Source: CAIRYW01 sp041665985
GTDB taxonomy: Bacteria > Patescibacteriota > Minisyncoccia > Phycocordibacterales > CAIRYW01
Reading direction: 5' to 3'
Length of the DNA: 42,785 bases
Assembly (NCBI GenBank): GCA_041665985.1
Contig: JBAYHV010000003.1
Coordinates: forward strand, 1-42,785
The notes under the pieces were generated by a model. The model was not told the origin of the DNA. It was given only the letters and a program-made list of their open reading frames with translations, and made no database searches. Positions 8,484 to 16,275 of the stretch are shown in pieces. A program made the position numbers and the translations under genes. Position 1 is the first letter of the stretch. Each line of letters opens with the position of its first letter.

Positions 8484-10163
8484 ATGTCCTCCACAGTTGA
8501 AAAAATAAAAGAAAAATTAACCATAGAAGAGGTGGTAGGTTCTTATGTAACACTTGAAAAAGCAGGAACCTACCTAAAGGCGAGATGTCCATTCCATCAA
8601 GAAAAATCTCCATCTTTTTTTGTCTCACCAGAACGAAATACTTATTATTGTTTTGGTTGCGGACAAAAGGGCGATATTTTTTCTTTTGTTGAAGAGGTAG
8701 AAGCTTTAGATTTTTTGGGAGCCTTAAAAATTCTTGCCGATAGGGCCGGAGTTGAAATTGTAAAAGAAGACAAAAGAGAAAAAAGTGAAAGGGAAAAACT
8801 TTTTGAAATTATGGAGGATGCAACAAGTTTCTTTGAGAAAAATCTTCGTAATTCAAAAGAAGCTCTTATGTATTTAAAAGACAGAGGAGTTTCGATTGAA
8901 TCTTTGAAACAATTTAGAGTGGGTTTCGCACCAGAAGAATGGCATTCTCTTATCGCCGAACTTGGAAAAAAATGGAGTGAATCTGATCTATTTACTGCTG
9001 GTCTTATAAAAAAAGGTCCAAAAGGAAATTACGATGCCTTTAGAGGTAGGGTTATGTTTCCAATTTTTGATGCTAGTGGTAGAACTGTAGCTTTTTCAGG
9101 AAGAATTCTTAAAAAAGAAAGTGAGGAAGCAAAATATATCAACAGTCCAGAAACTCCGATCTTTGAAAAAAGTAAAACTCTATACGGAATAAATTTTGCC
9201 AAAAATGCAATAAGAGAAAAAAAATGCGCAGTTCTTGTAGAGGGACAAATGGATCTGATAATGAGTTTACAGGCAGGAGTGATAAACACTGTTGCAACTA
9301 GTGGTACTAGTTTGACCTATGATCACCTCACTTATTTAAAAAGAATTACAGATACATTAGTTATTTCCTTTGATTCTGATCAAGCTGGAATAAATGCATC
9401 GTTCAGAGCAGCTTTAATGGGACTTGAAAAAAGTTTTATTGTGTTAGCTTCTGTAATAAACGGAGAAAAAGATCCAGCAGATATAGTAAAAACAGATCCA
9501 AAAGCTTGGCAAAAAATAGTTGATGAAGCTCCAAGTGTAATTGATTATTTTTTATCAATTGCTAAGAAAAAAATAAGCGATGGTTTAAATGTAGAAGCTG
9601 ATACAATTCTCAAATCTCAAATTTTGCCATTAGCAAGAGCGATCGAAAGTTCGATTGATCAATCAAGAGTTTTAAATAAAGTAAGTCAAGAGTTTAATCT
9701 TCCTGAAAATGCACTGCGAGAAGAAATGAAAAAAATAACTATTGAACAAGTATCTGTTCAATCAAGTAATTCAGGTAAGACCGGGAAAAATAAAAGTTAT
9801 TTGCGTAAAGCTCTTTCTGTTTTATTTATTTTACGAGAGTTAGATAAAGATAAGGCGGAAGAATTTAATAAGAAAATTTTAGATCTTACAGGTCTTGTAA
9901 CATTACCTGAGGATGATAAAGAGGAAATTTATTTTGAAGGCAAGATGCATTACGGAGCGGAAAATTTAGATTATTATCAAAAGGAAGCACTTTTTATGTT
10001 AGAAGATGAGATCTTAAGAGATAGACTTGCAAGATCGATGGATAGGTTAAAAAAAGCTGAGGCAGTAAAAGATAAAGAAGAAGAGAGTCGGCTTCTTCAA
10101 GAGTTTCAGGAAATTTCCTCAAGCTTATCAAAACTTTCTAAAAAATATGAAATTACTAGATAG
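8484..10163 (+). CDS. dnaG: DNA primase
   Basis: DnaG makes the RNA primers for replication. The 559 residues contain the N-terminal CHC2 zinc finger (CPFHQEKSPSF, then YYCFGCGQKGD, residues about 36-62). The RNA polymerase core follows, with the TOPRIM motifs VLVEGQMD and SFDSDQAG around residues 250-300. The C-terminal helicase-binding part is short and not clearly recognisable. The order dnaG-rpoD, 22 bases apart, is that of the classical macromolecular synthesis operon, here placed directly after rpoBC. No Shine-Dalgarno sequence is seen before the ATG. Confidence 0.96.
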   Translation: MSSTVEKIKEKLTIEEVVGSYVTLEKAGTYLKARCPFHQEKSPSFFVSPERNTYYCFGCGQKGDIFSFVEEVEALDFLGALKILADRAGVEIVKEDKREKSEREKLFEIMEDATSFFEKNLRNSKEALMYLKDRGVSIESLKQFRVGFAPEEWHSLIAELGKKWSESDLFTAGLIKKGPKGNYDAFRGRVMFPIFDASGRTVAFSGRILKKESEEAKYINSPETPIFEKSKTLYGINFAKNAIREKKCAVLVEGQMDLIMSLQAGVINTVATSGTSLTYDHLTYLKRITDTLVISFDSDQAGINASFRAALMGLEKSFIVLASVINGEKDPADIVKTDPKAWQKIVDEAPSVIDYFLSIAKKKISDGLNVEADTILKSQILPLARAIESSIDQSRVLNKVSQEFNLPENALREEMKKITIEQVSVQSSNSGKTGKNKSYLRKALSVLFILRELDKDKAEEFNKKILDLTGLVTLPEDDKEEIYFEGKMHYGAENLDYYQKEALFMLEDEILRDRLARSMDRLKKAEAVKDKEEESRLLQEFQEISSSLSKLSKKYEITR

Positions 10164-10185
10164 AATCTAATAAAGAATTAAAAAT

Positions 10186-11463
10186 ATGAAAAACAAGAAA
10201 ACAACAAAAAAACAAACAAAGCACAAAGTCGTAAAATCTGTAAAAAAGGTAGCAAAAAAAGTAGCCAAAAAAGAGGTTAAAAAAGTTAAGAAAGTTGTTG
10301 TAAAAAATCCACCAAAGGTAAAAAAAGTGGCCCGCCCGTCATCGTCTGCAGGCTCAGCTAATGTCGGACGGGTTAAACTTTCTGCTGCAAAAAAGAATGA
10401 GGAAGCAGAAAAAAAAGCTATTCTGCTTATCGGTAAAGGAAAAGAAAGAGGTTTCATTACTTATGATGAGATATTGAAAAGTTTTCCTACAGTGGAAGAT
10501 GATGTTGTTTTTCTTGATTCTTTATATGAAAGGCTTTCTTCTGCTGGCATTGATATTCTTGAAGGGGGAGGTTTTCTTGATATCAAAACAACTGAAGATG
10601 ATTTCCTAAAAAAATATGGAAGTAAGAGAGAAAACTACGATTCAATTCAAATGTATCTAAAAGAGATCGGCCAATATCCTTTAATTCATGCTGCTGAAGA
10701 AAAAGATCTAGCAAAAAGAATTCAAGACGGAGATGAAGAAGCAAAAAATTTACTTGCAAAAGCAAACTTGCGTCTTGTGGTTTCTATCGCAAAAAAATAT
10801 GTAGGACGTTCTCCTGACCTAACATTGCTTGACCTAATTCAAGAAGGGAACTTAGGTCTTTTCAAGGCAGTAGATAAATTTGACTGGACAAAGGGTTACA
10901 AATTTTCAACCTACGCAACTTGGTGGATCAGACAATCAATTACTCGAGCACTCGCTGACCAATCAAGAACTATCCGCGTGCCGGTTCACATGGTAGAAAC
11001 TATCGCAAAATACAAACAAGTTGTTAGAAGACTTTCACAAGATCTTGGACGAGACCCGATGCCAGAAGAAATTGCCGTAGAAATGGGACTTGATGTAGAT
11101 AAAATTTATCAGATCGAAAAGATCGACCAGACAACAGTTTCTCTTGATACTCCTGTTGGAGATGATGGAGATGAAAAAACAACTTATGGAGATTTTATTG
11201 CCGATGACAAAATTCCTTCTCCTGATCAAGATTCATCCCAAAGAATTTTAAAAGACCAAGTCGGACAAATTCTTGATGACCTTTCAGAAAAAGAAAGAAG
11301 AATTCTTGAAATGCGGCACGGACTTATTGATGGAATTCAACATACCCTTGAAGAAGTGGGAAAGACTTTTGCCGTTACTCGAGAAAGAATTCGACAGATC
11401 GAAGCAAAGGCGCTAGAAAAGATCCGTCTGCACGATAATGTAGGACGTTTAAAGAATTACTAA
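10186..11463 (+). CDS. rpoD: Primary sigma factor (sigma-70, RpoD)
   Basis: This is the housekeeping sigma factor directing RNA polymerase to -35/-10 promoters. The 425 residues begin with a very Lys-rich tail (about residues 1-50), followed by a region 1.1-like helical segment. Region 2 contains KFSTYATWWIRQSITRAL (-10 recognition and melting), region 3 contains VETIAKYKQVVR, and region 4.2 contains TRERIRQIEAKALEKIR (-35 recognition). The match of predicted promoters in this window to TTGACA/TATAAT fits such a sigma. A palindromic repeat at 10331-10372 is translated in frame as RPSSSAGSANVGR in the linker between the Lys-rich tail and region 1, where an insertion is tolerable. Two terminators follow the gene. 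Confidence 0.96.
   Translation: MKNKKTTKKQTKHKVVKSVKKVAKKVAKKEVKKVKKVVVKNPPKVKKVARPSSSAGSANVGRVKLSAAKKNEEAEKKAILLIGKGKERGFITYDEILKSFPTVEDDVVFLDSLYERLSSAGIDILEGGGFLDIKTTEDDFLKKYGSKRENYDSIQMYLKEIGQYPLIHAAEEKDLAKRIQDGDEEAKNLLAKANLRLVVSIAKKYVGRSPDLTLLDLIQEGNLGLFKAVDKFDWTKGYKFSTYATWWIRQSITRALADQSRTIRVPVHMVETIAKYKQVVRRLSQDLGRDPMPEEIAVEMGLDVDKIYQIEKIDQTTVSLDTPVGDDGDEKTTYGDFIADDKIPSPDQDSSQRILKDQVGQILDDLSEKERRILEMRHGLIDGIQHTLEEVGKTFAVTRERIRQIEAKALEKIRLHDNVGRLKNY
10331..10372 (+). repeat. Family B palindromic repeat in frame inside rpoD
   Basis: CCCGTC (10335-10340) pairs with GACGGG (10367-10372); the interior matches the consensus ATCGTCTGCAGGCTCAG. It is read as RPSSSAGSANVGR, the same frame as the helicase copy at 14240 (RLSSPAGSEHGGQ). 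Confidence 0.8.
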
Positions 11464-11482
11464 AAAAGTTTCTAAAAAAATA

Positions 11483-11524
11483 GAGGTGAGTCCTCCTCTT
11501 GAGAGGTCTCTCCTCAATTTTTTT
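11483..11524 (+). terminator. Terminator after rpoD (first)
   Basis: GAGGTGAG pairs imperfectly with CTCTCCTC (ending 11515), with an inner CCTCT/AGAGG hairpin, followed by a run of T. Confidence 0.6.
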
Positions 11525-11535
11525 AATTTATAAAA

Positions 11536-11560
11536 GTGGACATCAGATGTCCACTTTTTT
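11536..11560 (+). terminator. Terminator after rpoD (second, strong)
   Basis: GTGGACAT (11536-11543), loop CAG, ATGTCCAC (11547-11554), then six T. A textbook intrinsic terminator closing the rpoBC-dnaG-rpoD block. Confidence 0.9.
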
Positions 11561-11571
11561 GTTTTAATAAT

Positions 11572-11601
11572 AAAAAAAACTGAAGTAATTCGTACTTCAG
11601 C
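11572..11601 (-). terminator. Terminator of the - strand zinc-ribbon gene
   Basis: Read on the - strand, CTGAAGTA pairs with TACTTCAG around a five-base loop, followed by a run of T. The hairpin overlaps the last codons and stop of the gene at 11597. Confidence 0.8.
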
Positions 11602-11884
11602 ATTTAAACTCGATCACATATTGATGGGCAAATTGGTCTTTATTTACCCAGACCTTCTGAAAGATTGTTTTGGTGTGAATCTCTCCACACTTACTACACT
11701 CCTTTTTAAAACCAATATGTTCGTGGGTACTGCCCTTAAAGGTCTCAACCCTTGTCATTTTCGATGAAAACCATCTTTTGCAACTTGGGCAGTAGGTCTT
11801 TTTGATTTTTTTGGTGATGTAGCTCTCGATGATAAAACCTGCGAGAACAATCAAGTAGATCGCCGTCAAAATATTAAGGATCAT
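11597..11884 (-). CDS. Small membrane protein with zinc ribbon, unknown function
   Basis: I do not recognise a family. The first ATG gives 95 residues; a TTG three codons upstream (11893) is a weaker alternative. Residues 1-25 are a single hydrophobic membrane segment (ILNILTAIYLIVLAGFII). A soluble part follows with two CxxC pairs (YCPSCKRW and ECSKCGEI), a likely zinc ribbon. The last residues (YVIEFKC) end in another Cys. The gene is isolated between the rpoD terminators and a second small - strand gene, and its own terminator overlaps its stop codon. Confidence 0.65.
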   Translation of the reverse strand: MILNILTAIYLIVLAGFIIESYITKKIKKTYCPSCKRWFSSKMTRVETFKGSTHEHIGFKKECSKCGEIHTKTIFQKVWVNKDQFAHQYVIEFKC

Positions 11885-11940
11885 AATGTTCAATTTTTAT
11901 CAGTTCATTAAGTCTTTGTCAATATCTCTTAGATTTTTTT

Positions 11941-11965
11941 AAAAAAAATGCAACCTTGCGGTTGC
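11941..11965 (-). terminator. Terminator of the hypothetical gene at 11965-12312
   Basis: On the - strand GCAACC (pairing 11960-11965) and GGTTGC (11950-11955) flank a four-base loop and are followed by a run of eight T (plus-strand A 11941-11948). The hairpin abuts the stop codon. Confidence 0.8.
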
Positions 11966-12312
11966 TAAGCGAAGCGTCCGAAATCTTCGGGTACTTCAAC
12001 GAGAATGCATTGGACTCTTCCAATTTTATCCCCATCTTGGTAGGTACCTTCGTACCATCTTTTTTCGGGATTAAAATTAAGTCTGTGGGTGATAGGATTT
12101 CTGTTCTTATCTTGCAGGTAACTTTTAACAAAGGATAGTTCCATTTCTGGTTTGAAAGAAACGTTGTGTATGTCAGAGTCCCCGTAATGATCAAAGAGAT
12201 CTCCTCCAGTTCCTGTTATTGTGCCGGTGATTTTGCATTTCGTTGTCTTGTTCTCGGTTCCATCTCCGTTAATGAGGGTAAAATACCCAATGATTTCGAT
12301 TATTGATTTCAT
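11965..12312 (-). CDS. Hypothetical protein, 115 residues
   Basis: No family recognised. The sequence is soluble and rich in alternating polar and hydrophobic residues, as in a beta-sheet fold: IIGYFTLINGDG, then KCKITGTITGTGGD, then EMELSFVKSYL. It contains a WYEGTYQDGDKIG segment and no membrane helix or signal peptide. The ATG start at 12312 lies only 50 bases from the divergent helicase start, so the two share a short intergenic promoter region. An intrinsic terminator touches its stop codon, which supports it as a real transcription unit. Confidence 0.6.
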   Translation of the reverse strand: MKSIIEIIGYFTLINGDGTENKTTKCKITGTITGTGGDLFDHYGDSDIHNVSFKPEMELSFVKSYLQDKNRNPITHRLNFNPEKRWYEGTYQDGDKIGRVQCILVEVPEDFGRFA

Positions 12313-12346
12313 AGTTCAAGCTTTCTGTGGGATTGTAGCATACAAG

Positions 12347-12355
12347 TGATATAAT
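12347..12355 (+). promoter_or_regulatory. Extended -10 promoter giving a leaderless helicase mRNA
   Basis: TGATATAAT (12347-12355) is a perfect TGnTATAAT extended -10. The usual start point, six to seven bases downstream, coincides with the A of the ATG at 12362, so the transcript should be leaderless. No -35 of quality is seen, as is usual for extended -10 promoters. Confidence 0.65.
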
Positions 12356-12361
12356 TTGTTT

Positions 12362-15300
12362 ATGAATGACGAGAAATTTCAAACCAAATACAAAACTCTA
12401 ACTAAGCACCAAAAGGAAGCTGTGGACACTATAGAAGGGCCTGTAATGGTTATAGCGGGGCCTGGCACTGGTAAGACGACTATTCTTACTTTACGCATTG
12501 CAAACATCTTGCGTCTTACAGATACGCCTCCTTCAGGTATTTTGGCTATTACTTTTACCGACTCCGGCGTAAAGGCTATAAAAAAGAAACTGCGGGAAAT
12601 CATTGGAAGCAGGGCAGATGAAGTTAGAATTCATACTTTTCATAGTTTTTCGGCATCATTGATATCGGAATACAGAGATCATTTTTTTCATCTTGATAAA
12701 GCAGAACAATTAACTGAAATAGAAAATGAAGAATTGATCAAAAAAATTCTTGAGAAAAAAGAATTTTCTACTCTTCGTCCTTTAGGAAAACCAGAATTTT
12801 ATATTAGATCAATAATTCATAATATAAGCGAATCAAAGCGAGGTGCCTTAACGCCAGAAATGGTAGCAAGTTTTGCCAATGAAAAAAATAAAGAAATAAA
12901 AAAAGATGAGAATTCAATTTCGACTCGAGGAGAAAGCAAGGGAGGACTAAAGGCTGAAGCAAAAAAACTGATCGAAAAATGCGAAAAGACGATCTTGTTC
13001 TCTAAAGTTTATGAAGAATATGAAAAGTTAAAAAGAGAAAAAAACAAGATCGATTATGATGATCTGATCTTTGAACTTCTCAAAGCTTTAAAAAATGATG
13101 AACTTTTCTTGCAACTGATCCAAGAAAAATTTTTATATGTCTTAGTGGATGAACATCAAGATACGAACGATGCTCAAAATGAAATTATTTTTTCCATCGC
13201 CAATTTTTTCGATAACCCAAATGTTTTTATAGTGGGAGATGAAAAACAAGCGATCTATCGCTTCCAAGGCGCTTCTGTTTCAAACTTCCTTAAATTTAAA
13301 AATATATGGAAGGATATAAAAGTTATTGCATTAGAAGATAACTTTAGATCGCACCAGCATATTCTTGATGCAAGTTTTGAGATGATCGAGAAAAACTATT
13401 CAGAGAATGAACATCAAGACCTTAGAGTAAAGCTTAAGGGACACAGAGATATTTTTAAGCCGATTGACATAATTTCTGCTCCAGATATATTTTCTGCGGA
13501 AGAATATTTGAGCAAAGAAATTAAGGAAATTTTAAAGACAGAACCAGAAGCGACAATTGCCATCATAACTAGAAAAAATAAGGATCTAGAAAATATCATC
13601 AGAGCTTTGAATGATAGGGATATAAAAGTAACTTCAGAAAGAGAGATAAATATTTTCTCTCACCCAGTAGGTTTGATCTTCTTTTCTTTGATTGGATTTT
13701 TAAATGATCTTTCTCAAACCGAATTTTTAAGCAAGACGATAGCCTCAGGACTTTGGCACTTGGATTTTGAATCCGAGATCGAGGCTCTTAAAGCCTTAAG
13801 GACCAGTAATTTGGCATTAGTAGAAAAGATGATCCCAGCATTAAAGATCATTAAGAAAAATATTACAAATGATAATCCTATTAATTTTTTAACTGAGCTT
13901 GCAAGACTGTCTGGCTTTGAAGAAATTATTGCCCGTGACCCAAGTTTTGTTGAAGTTTGGAGAGGGATCATTTCTTTGTCTGAGCAGATCCTAGAGCAAG
14001 GAAAATTTAGCAGTTCAAAAGAGCTAATAGAAAATTTACTTGCTTATAAAAGTTCAGCCGAAGAAAAAAGCGTCAAAGTTTCGACTGGTGCGCCAGAAAC
14101 AAGAGTTTTGGCAATGACCGCACACGGAAGCAAAGGATTGGAATTTGATTATGTTTTTATTCCATTTGCAACAGAGGAAGCATGGATCAGCCGAAAACAT
14201 TCTGAATATTTTGTTTTGCCAGAGGCCACGAAAGAAGAAGTCCGCCTGTCATCGCCTGCAGGCTCAGAGCATGGCGGACAGGGAGAAGATATAAAAGATA
14301 TTCGTAGATTATTTTATGTAGCCCTGACCAGAGCAAAAAAACATGTAACATTGCTTGTTCCAGAAAAAAATAGAGATGAAAAATTATTTACCCCGATCAG
14401 ATTTATATCTGAATTAAATAATGACTCCGTAAAAGAACAGTCGATACCACAAACGCAAAATGACCTGCTTGCCACTGGCTTCGCCAGCAGGCGATGGCAG
14501 GCGGGTGAAAAGATCCTAGATTATGCAAAAAATATCTTGGTAGAAAAAGGTTTGTCTGTAACAGCCTTAAACCACTTTTTAAAGTGCCCGTGCGAATTTA
14601 TTTGGAAAAGTATTTTGAAGGTTCCAGAAGGTCCAAATGCATCGTCCGAAAAAGGAAATGCTATGCATAAGGCTTTTGATCAAATATGGAAATCATCTAA
14701 AAAAGATGAAAAAACTATTGAGAAAATAATAAAAGAAACTGTTTCAGAATATATTAGTACTTCACTTTTACCAAAATTTGAAAAGGAATCAATTATTGAA
14801 GAATTGCATACAAATGCACCTAATATAGCTCATAGTCTATATCCTCATTTAAATACAGAAGGGGAAGTTCATGCAGAAGAATGGAGTGAAAATATTTTTG
14901 ATGGAAAGTTCTTAAATAAGGAAATTCAAATTCCAATTCATGGAAGGCTTGATGTAATGATCATTAAAGATAAAGAAGTCCTAGTTTTTGACTATAAAAC
15001 AAAAGGGAAGATGAGCGAAAATGAAATTAAAGGAAATACAAAAAGCTCAAATGGAGATTATTTTCGCCAGTTGGTTTTCTATAAGCTATTGTTACGAGGA
15101 GATAATTCAACCTGCCCGCCATGCTCTGAGCCAGCAGGCGATGGCAGGCGGGAGTACAAGAATAAAAATATTATTCCATCTTTGGTTTTTTTAACTCCTG
15201 ATGAAAAAGGAAGATGTGCAATAGAAACCTTTGAAATTTTGGATTCAGATATTGAAAAAGTAAAAGAAAATATTCAATCCTTAATTGACTCAGTTTGGTC

Positions 15301-15373
15301 TGGAAAAATTTTAGAAAATAAATGTGAAGATGAGACTTGTGAATACTGTAAGTTAAGAGAAATCTGGAAATAA
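12362..15373 (+). CDS. UvrD/PcrA-type helicase fused to an AddB-like Fe-S nuclease
   Basis: An ATP-dependent 3'-5' DNA helicase and nuclease, probably in recombinational repair. I chose the ATG at 12362 (1003 residues) over a TTG two codons upstream. Helicase motifs in order are the Q motif near residue 17, Walker A GPGTGKT (33-39), VDEHQDTN (motif II), GDEKQAIYRFQGA (III), TAHGSKGLEFDYVF (V) and a motif VI-like YVALTRAKK. The C-terminal third is a PD-(D/E)xK nuclease (HGRLDVMII, then VFDYKTKGK, then QLVFYKLLL). Four Cys are placed as in AddB/AdnB/Cas4 Fe-S nucleases: one in FLKCPCEF and CEDETCEYC at the end. Three palindromic repeats (14240, 14463, 15111) are translated in frame. No AddA or RecC partner lies nearby, so it may act alone or with a partner elsewhere. 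Confidence 0.88.
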   Translation: MNDEKFQTKYKTLTKHQKEAVDTIEGPVMVIAGPGTGKTTILTLRIANILRLTDTPPSGILAITFTDSGVKAIKKKLREIIGSRADEVRIHTFHSFSASLISEYRDHFFHLDKAEQLTEIENEELIKKILEKKEFSTLRPLGKPEFYIRSIIHNISESKRGALTPEMVASFANEKNKEIKKDENSISTRGESKGGLKAEAKKLIEKCEKTILFSKVYEEYEKLKREKNKIDYDDLIFELLKALKNDELFLQLIQEKFLYVLVDEHQDTNDAQNEIIFSIANFFDNPNVFIVGDEKQAIYRFQGASVSNFLKFKNIWKDIKVIALEDNFRSHQHILDASFEMIEKNYSENEHQDLRVKLKGHRDIFKPIDIISAPDIFSAEEYLSKEIKEILKTEPEATIAIITRKNKDLENIIRALNDRDIKVTSEREINIFSHPVGLIFFSLIGFLNDLSQTEFLSKTIASGLWHLDFESEIEALKALRTSNLALVEKMIPALKIIKKNITNDNPINFLTELARLSGFEEIIARDPSFVEVWRGIISLSEQILEQGKFSSSKELIENLLAYKSSAEEKSVKVSTGAPETRVLAMTAHGSKGLEFDYVFIPFATEEAWISRKHSEYFVLPEATKEEVRLSSPAGSEHGGQGEDIKDIRRLFYVALTRAKKHVTLLVPEKNRDEKLFTPIRFISELNNDSVKEQSIPQTQNDLLATGFASRRWQAGEKILDYAKNILVEKGLSVTALNHFLKCPCEFIWKSILKVPEGPNASSEKGNAMHKAFDQIWKSSKKDEKTIEKIIKETVSEYISTSLLPKFEKESIIEELHTNAPNIAHSLYPHLNTEGEVHAEEWSENIFDGKFLNKEIQIPIHGRLDVMIIKDKEVLVFDYKTKGKMSENEIKGNTKSSNGDYFRQLVFYKLLLRGDNSTCPPCSEPAGDGRREYKNKNIIPSLVFLTPDEKGRCAIETFEILDSDIEKVKENIQSLIDSVWSGKILENKCEDETCEYCKLREIWK
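14240..14282 (+). repeat. Family B palindrome in frame inside the helicase (copy 1)
   Basis: GTCCGCC/GGCGGAC and CCTGTC/GACAGG arms. Translated as RLSSPAGSEHGGQ between helicase motifs V and VI. Confidence 0.8.
14463..14505 (+). repeat. Family B-like palindrome in frame inside the helicase (copy 2)
   Basis: CCTGCTTGCC and GGCGATGGCAGG arms, imperfect. Translated as ATGFASRRWQAGE, between the helicase and nuclease parts. Confidence 0.65.
15111..15152 (+). repeat. Family B palindrome in frame inside the nuclease domain (copy 3)
   Basis: 42 bases starting CCTGCCCGCC and ending GGCAGGCGGG. Translated as CPPCSEPAGDGRRE. The dus gene carries an almost identical 42-base copy (40359-40400) in the same orientation and frame, giving CPPCSEPAGEGRRDE. 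Confidence 0.85.
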
Positions 15374-15409
15374 TTTTTCTTCTTTCATTCCCGTTCAAAC
15401 TGAAATAAC

Positions 15410-15444
15410 AAAACCCCGCATTTGCTTTGCAAATGCGGGGTTTT
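15410..15444. terminator. Bidirectional terminator between helicase and DsbA-like gene
   Basis: AAAACCCCGCATTTGC (15410-15425), loop TTT, GCAAATGCGGGGTTTT (15429-15444): a 16-bp stem flanked by A and T runs that serves both convergent genes. Confidence 0.92.
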
Positions 15445-15469
15445 GAACTTTTTACCTACAAACTATTTC

Positions 15470-16231
15470 TTACTGATTCTTGATTATGTTATCCAAAGCT
15501 GCTTTAACTTGTGCATAAGGCACCGCACCTGGAATAACTATGATTCCATTTTTACTGATTACGAATGCGTTAGGTGTTCCATTTACTTGAGATTTTAACC
15601 CTTCTTGATATAAAGATTCAACTTTTGCTGTGTATTTTCCGCTTGAAAGACATTTATCAAAAGCTGTTTTATCAATTCCTTCTGCTGTTGCGTATTTACT
15701 TAGATTTTCTAAACTTCCATTTGCTTGATCAGCAAAAACTTTTCCCATGTAATCCCAGAATTTATCATTACCTCCGAGTTCTGCTACACATTCAGCAGAT
15801 TCAGCAGCCTTGCCTCCAAGTGGATGGAAAGTTGATCCATCGGGAAGTTTTCTAACTGACCAGAAACTTCTGTAGACCCAAGCAACTTTTCCTTCGTAAT
15901 CTTTCATTACTTGTTCCATTGTTGCGTGAAATACTTGGCAATATGGACATTCTAGATCACTATATTCAACAATTTTTATTGGAGCATTTGGATCACCGAT
16001 AATATGATCTGTTGAATCAATTGGTCTAACTTTAATGTCTTGCTGAGTAGTTCCTTGAGCATTTTTTGCTGTTGGTGAAGTTGGAGCTTTTCCTGAATAA
16101 AAAACTGCCAAAGCGACAATTCCTCCAGCTAAAACAATTGCCAATGGAATAGCCCAAGGGTTTTGTTTTGATGTTGAATGAGGGTGATGATGCTCGTGAG
16201 TAATATGTTCGTGTTGTGTTTCGCTTTCCAT
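15470..16231 (-). CDS. Membrane-anchored DsbA-like thiol oxidoreductase
   Basis: Belongs to the Thioredoxin_4/DsbA-like family that forms or shuffles disulfides outside the cytoplasmic membrane. Of 253 residues, 1-25 are a cytoplasmic tail unusually rich in His (HEHITHEHHHPH), 28-46 are one membrane helix, and the rest is exported. The active site CPYC is at residues 95-98, in YSDLECPYCQVF, and the cis-Pro loop is NGTPNAF. Two further Cys (in SAECVAE and FDKCLSS) lie in the helical insertion, as in many DsbA-like proteins of this type. The His-rich tail could bind metal but lies on the opposite side of the membrane from the active site. Possible partners such as a VKOR/DsbB are not in the window. 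Confidence 0.88.
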   Translation of the reverse strand: MESETQHEHITHEHHHPHSTSKQNPWAIPLAIVLAGGIVALAVFYSGKAPTSPTAKNAQGTTQQDIKVRPIDSTDHIIGDPNAPIKIVEYSDLECPYCQVFHATMEQVMKDYEGKVAWVYRSFWSVRKLPDGSTFHPLGGKAAESAECVAELGGNDKFWDYMGKVFADQANGSLENLSKYATAEGIDKTAFDKCLSSGKYTAKVESLYQEGLKSQVNGTPNAFVISKNGIIVIPGAVPYAQVKAALDNIIKNQ

Positions 16232-16275
16232 TTTTATTTATTTCTTAAAACTTATAATTAAACTTAAAACTTATC

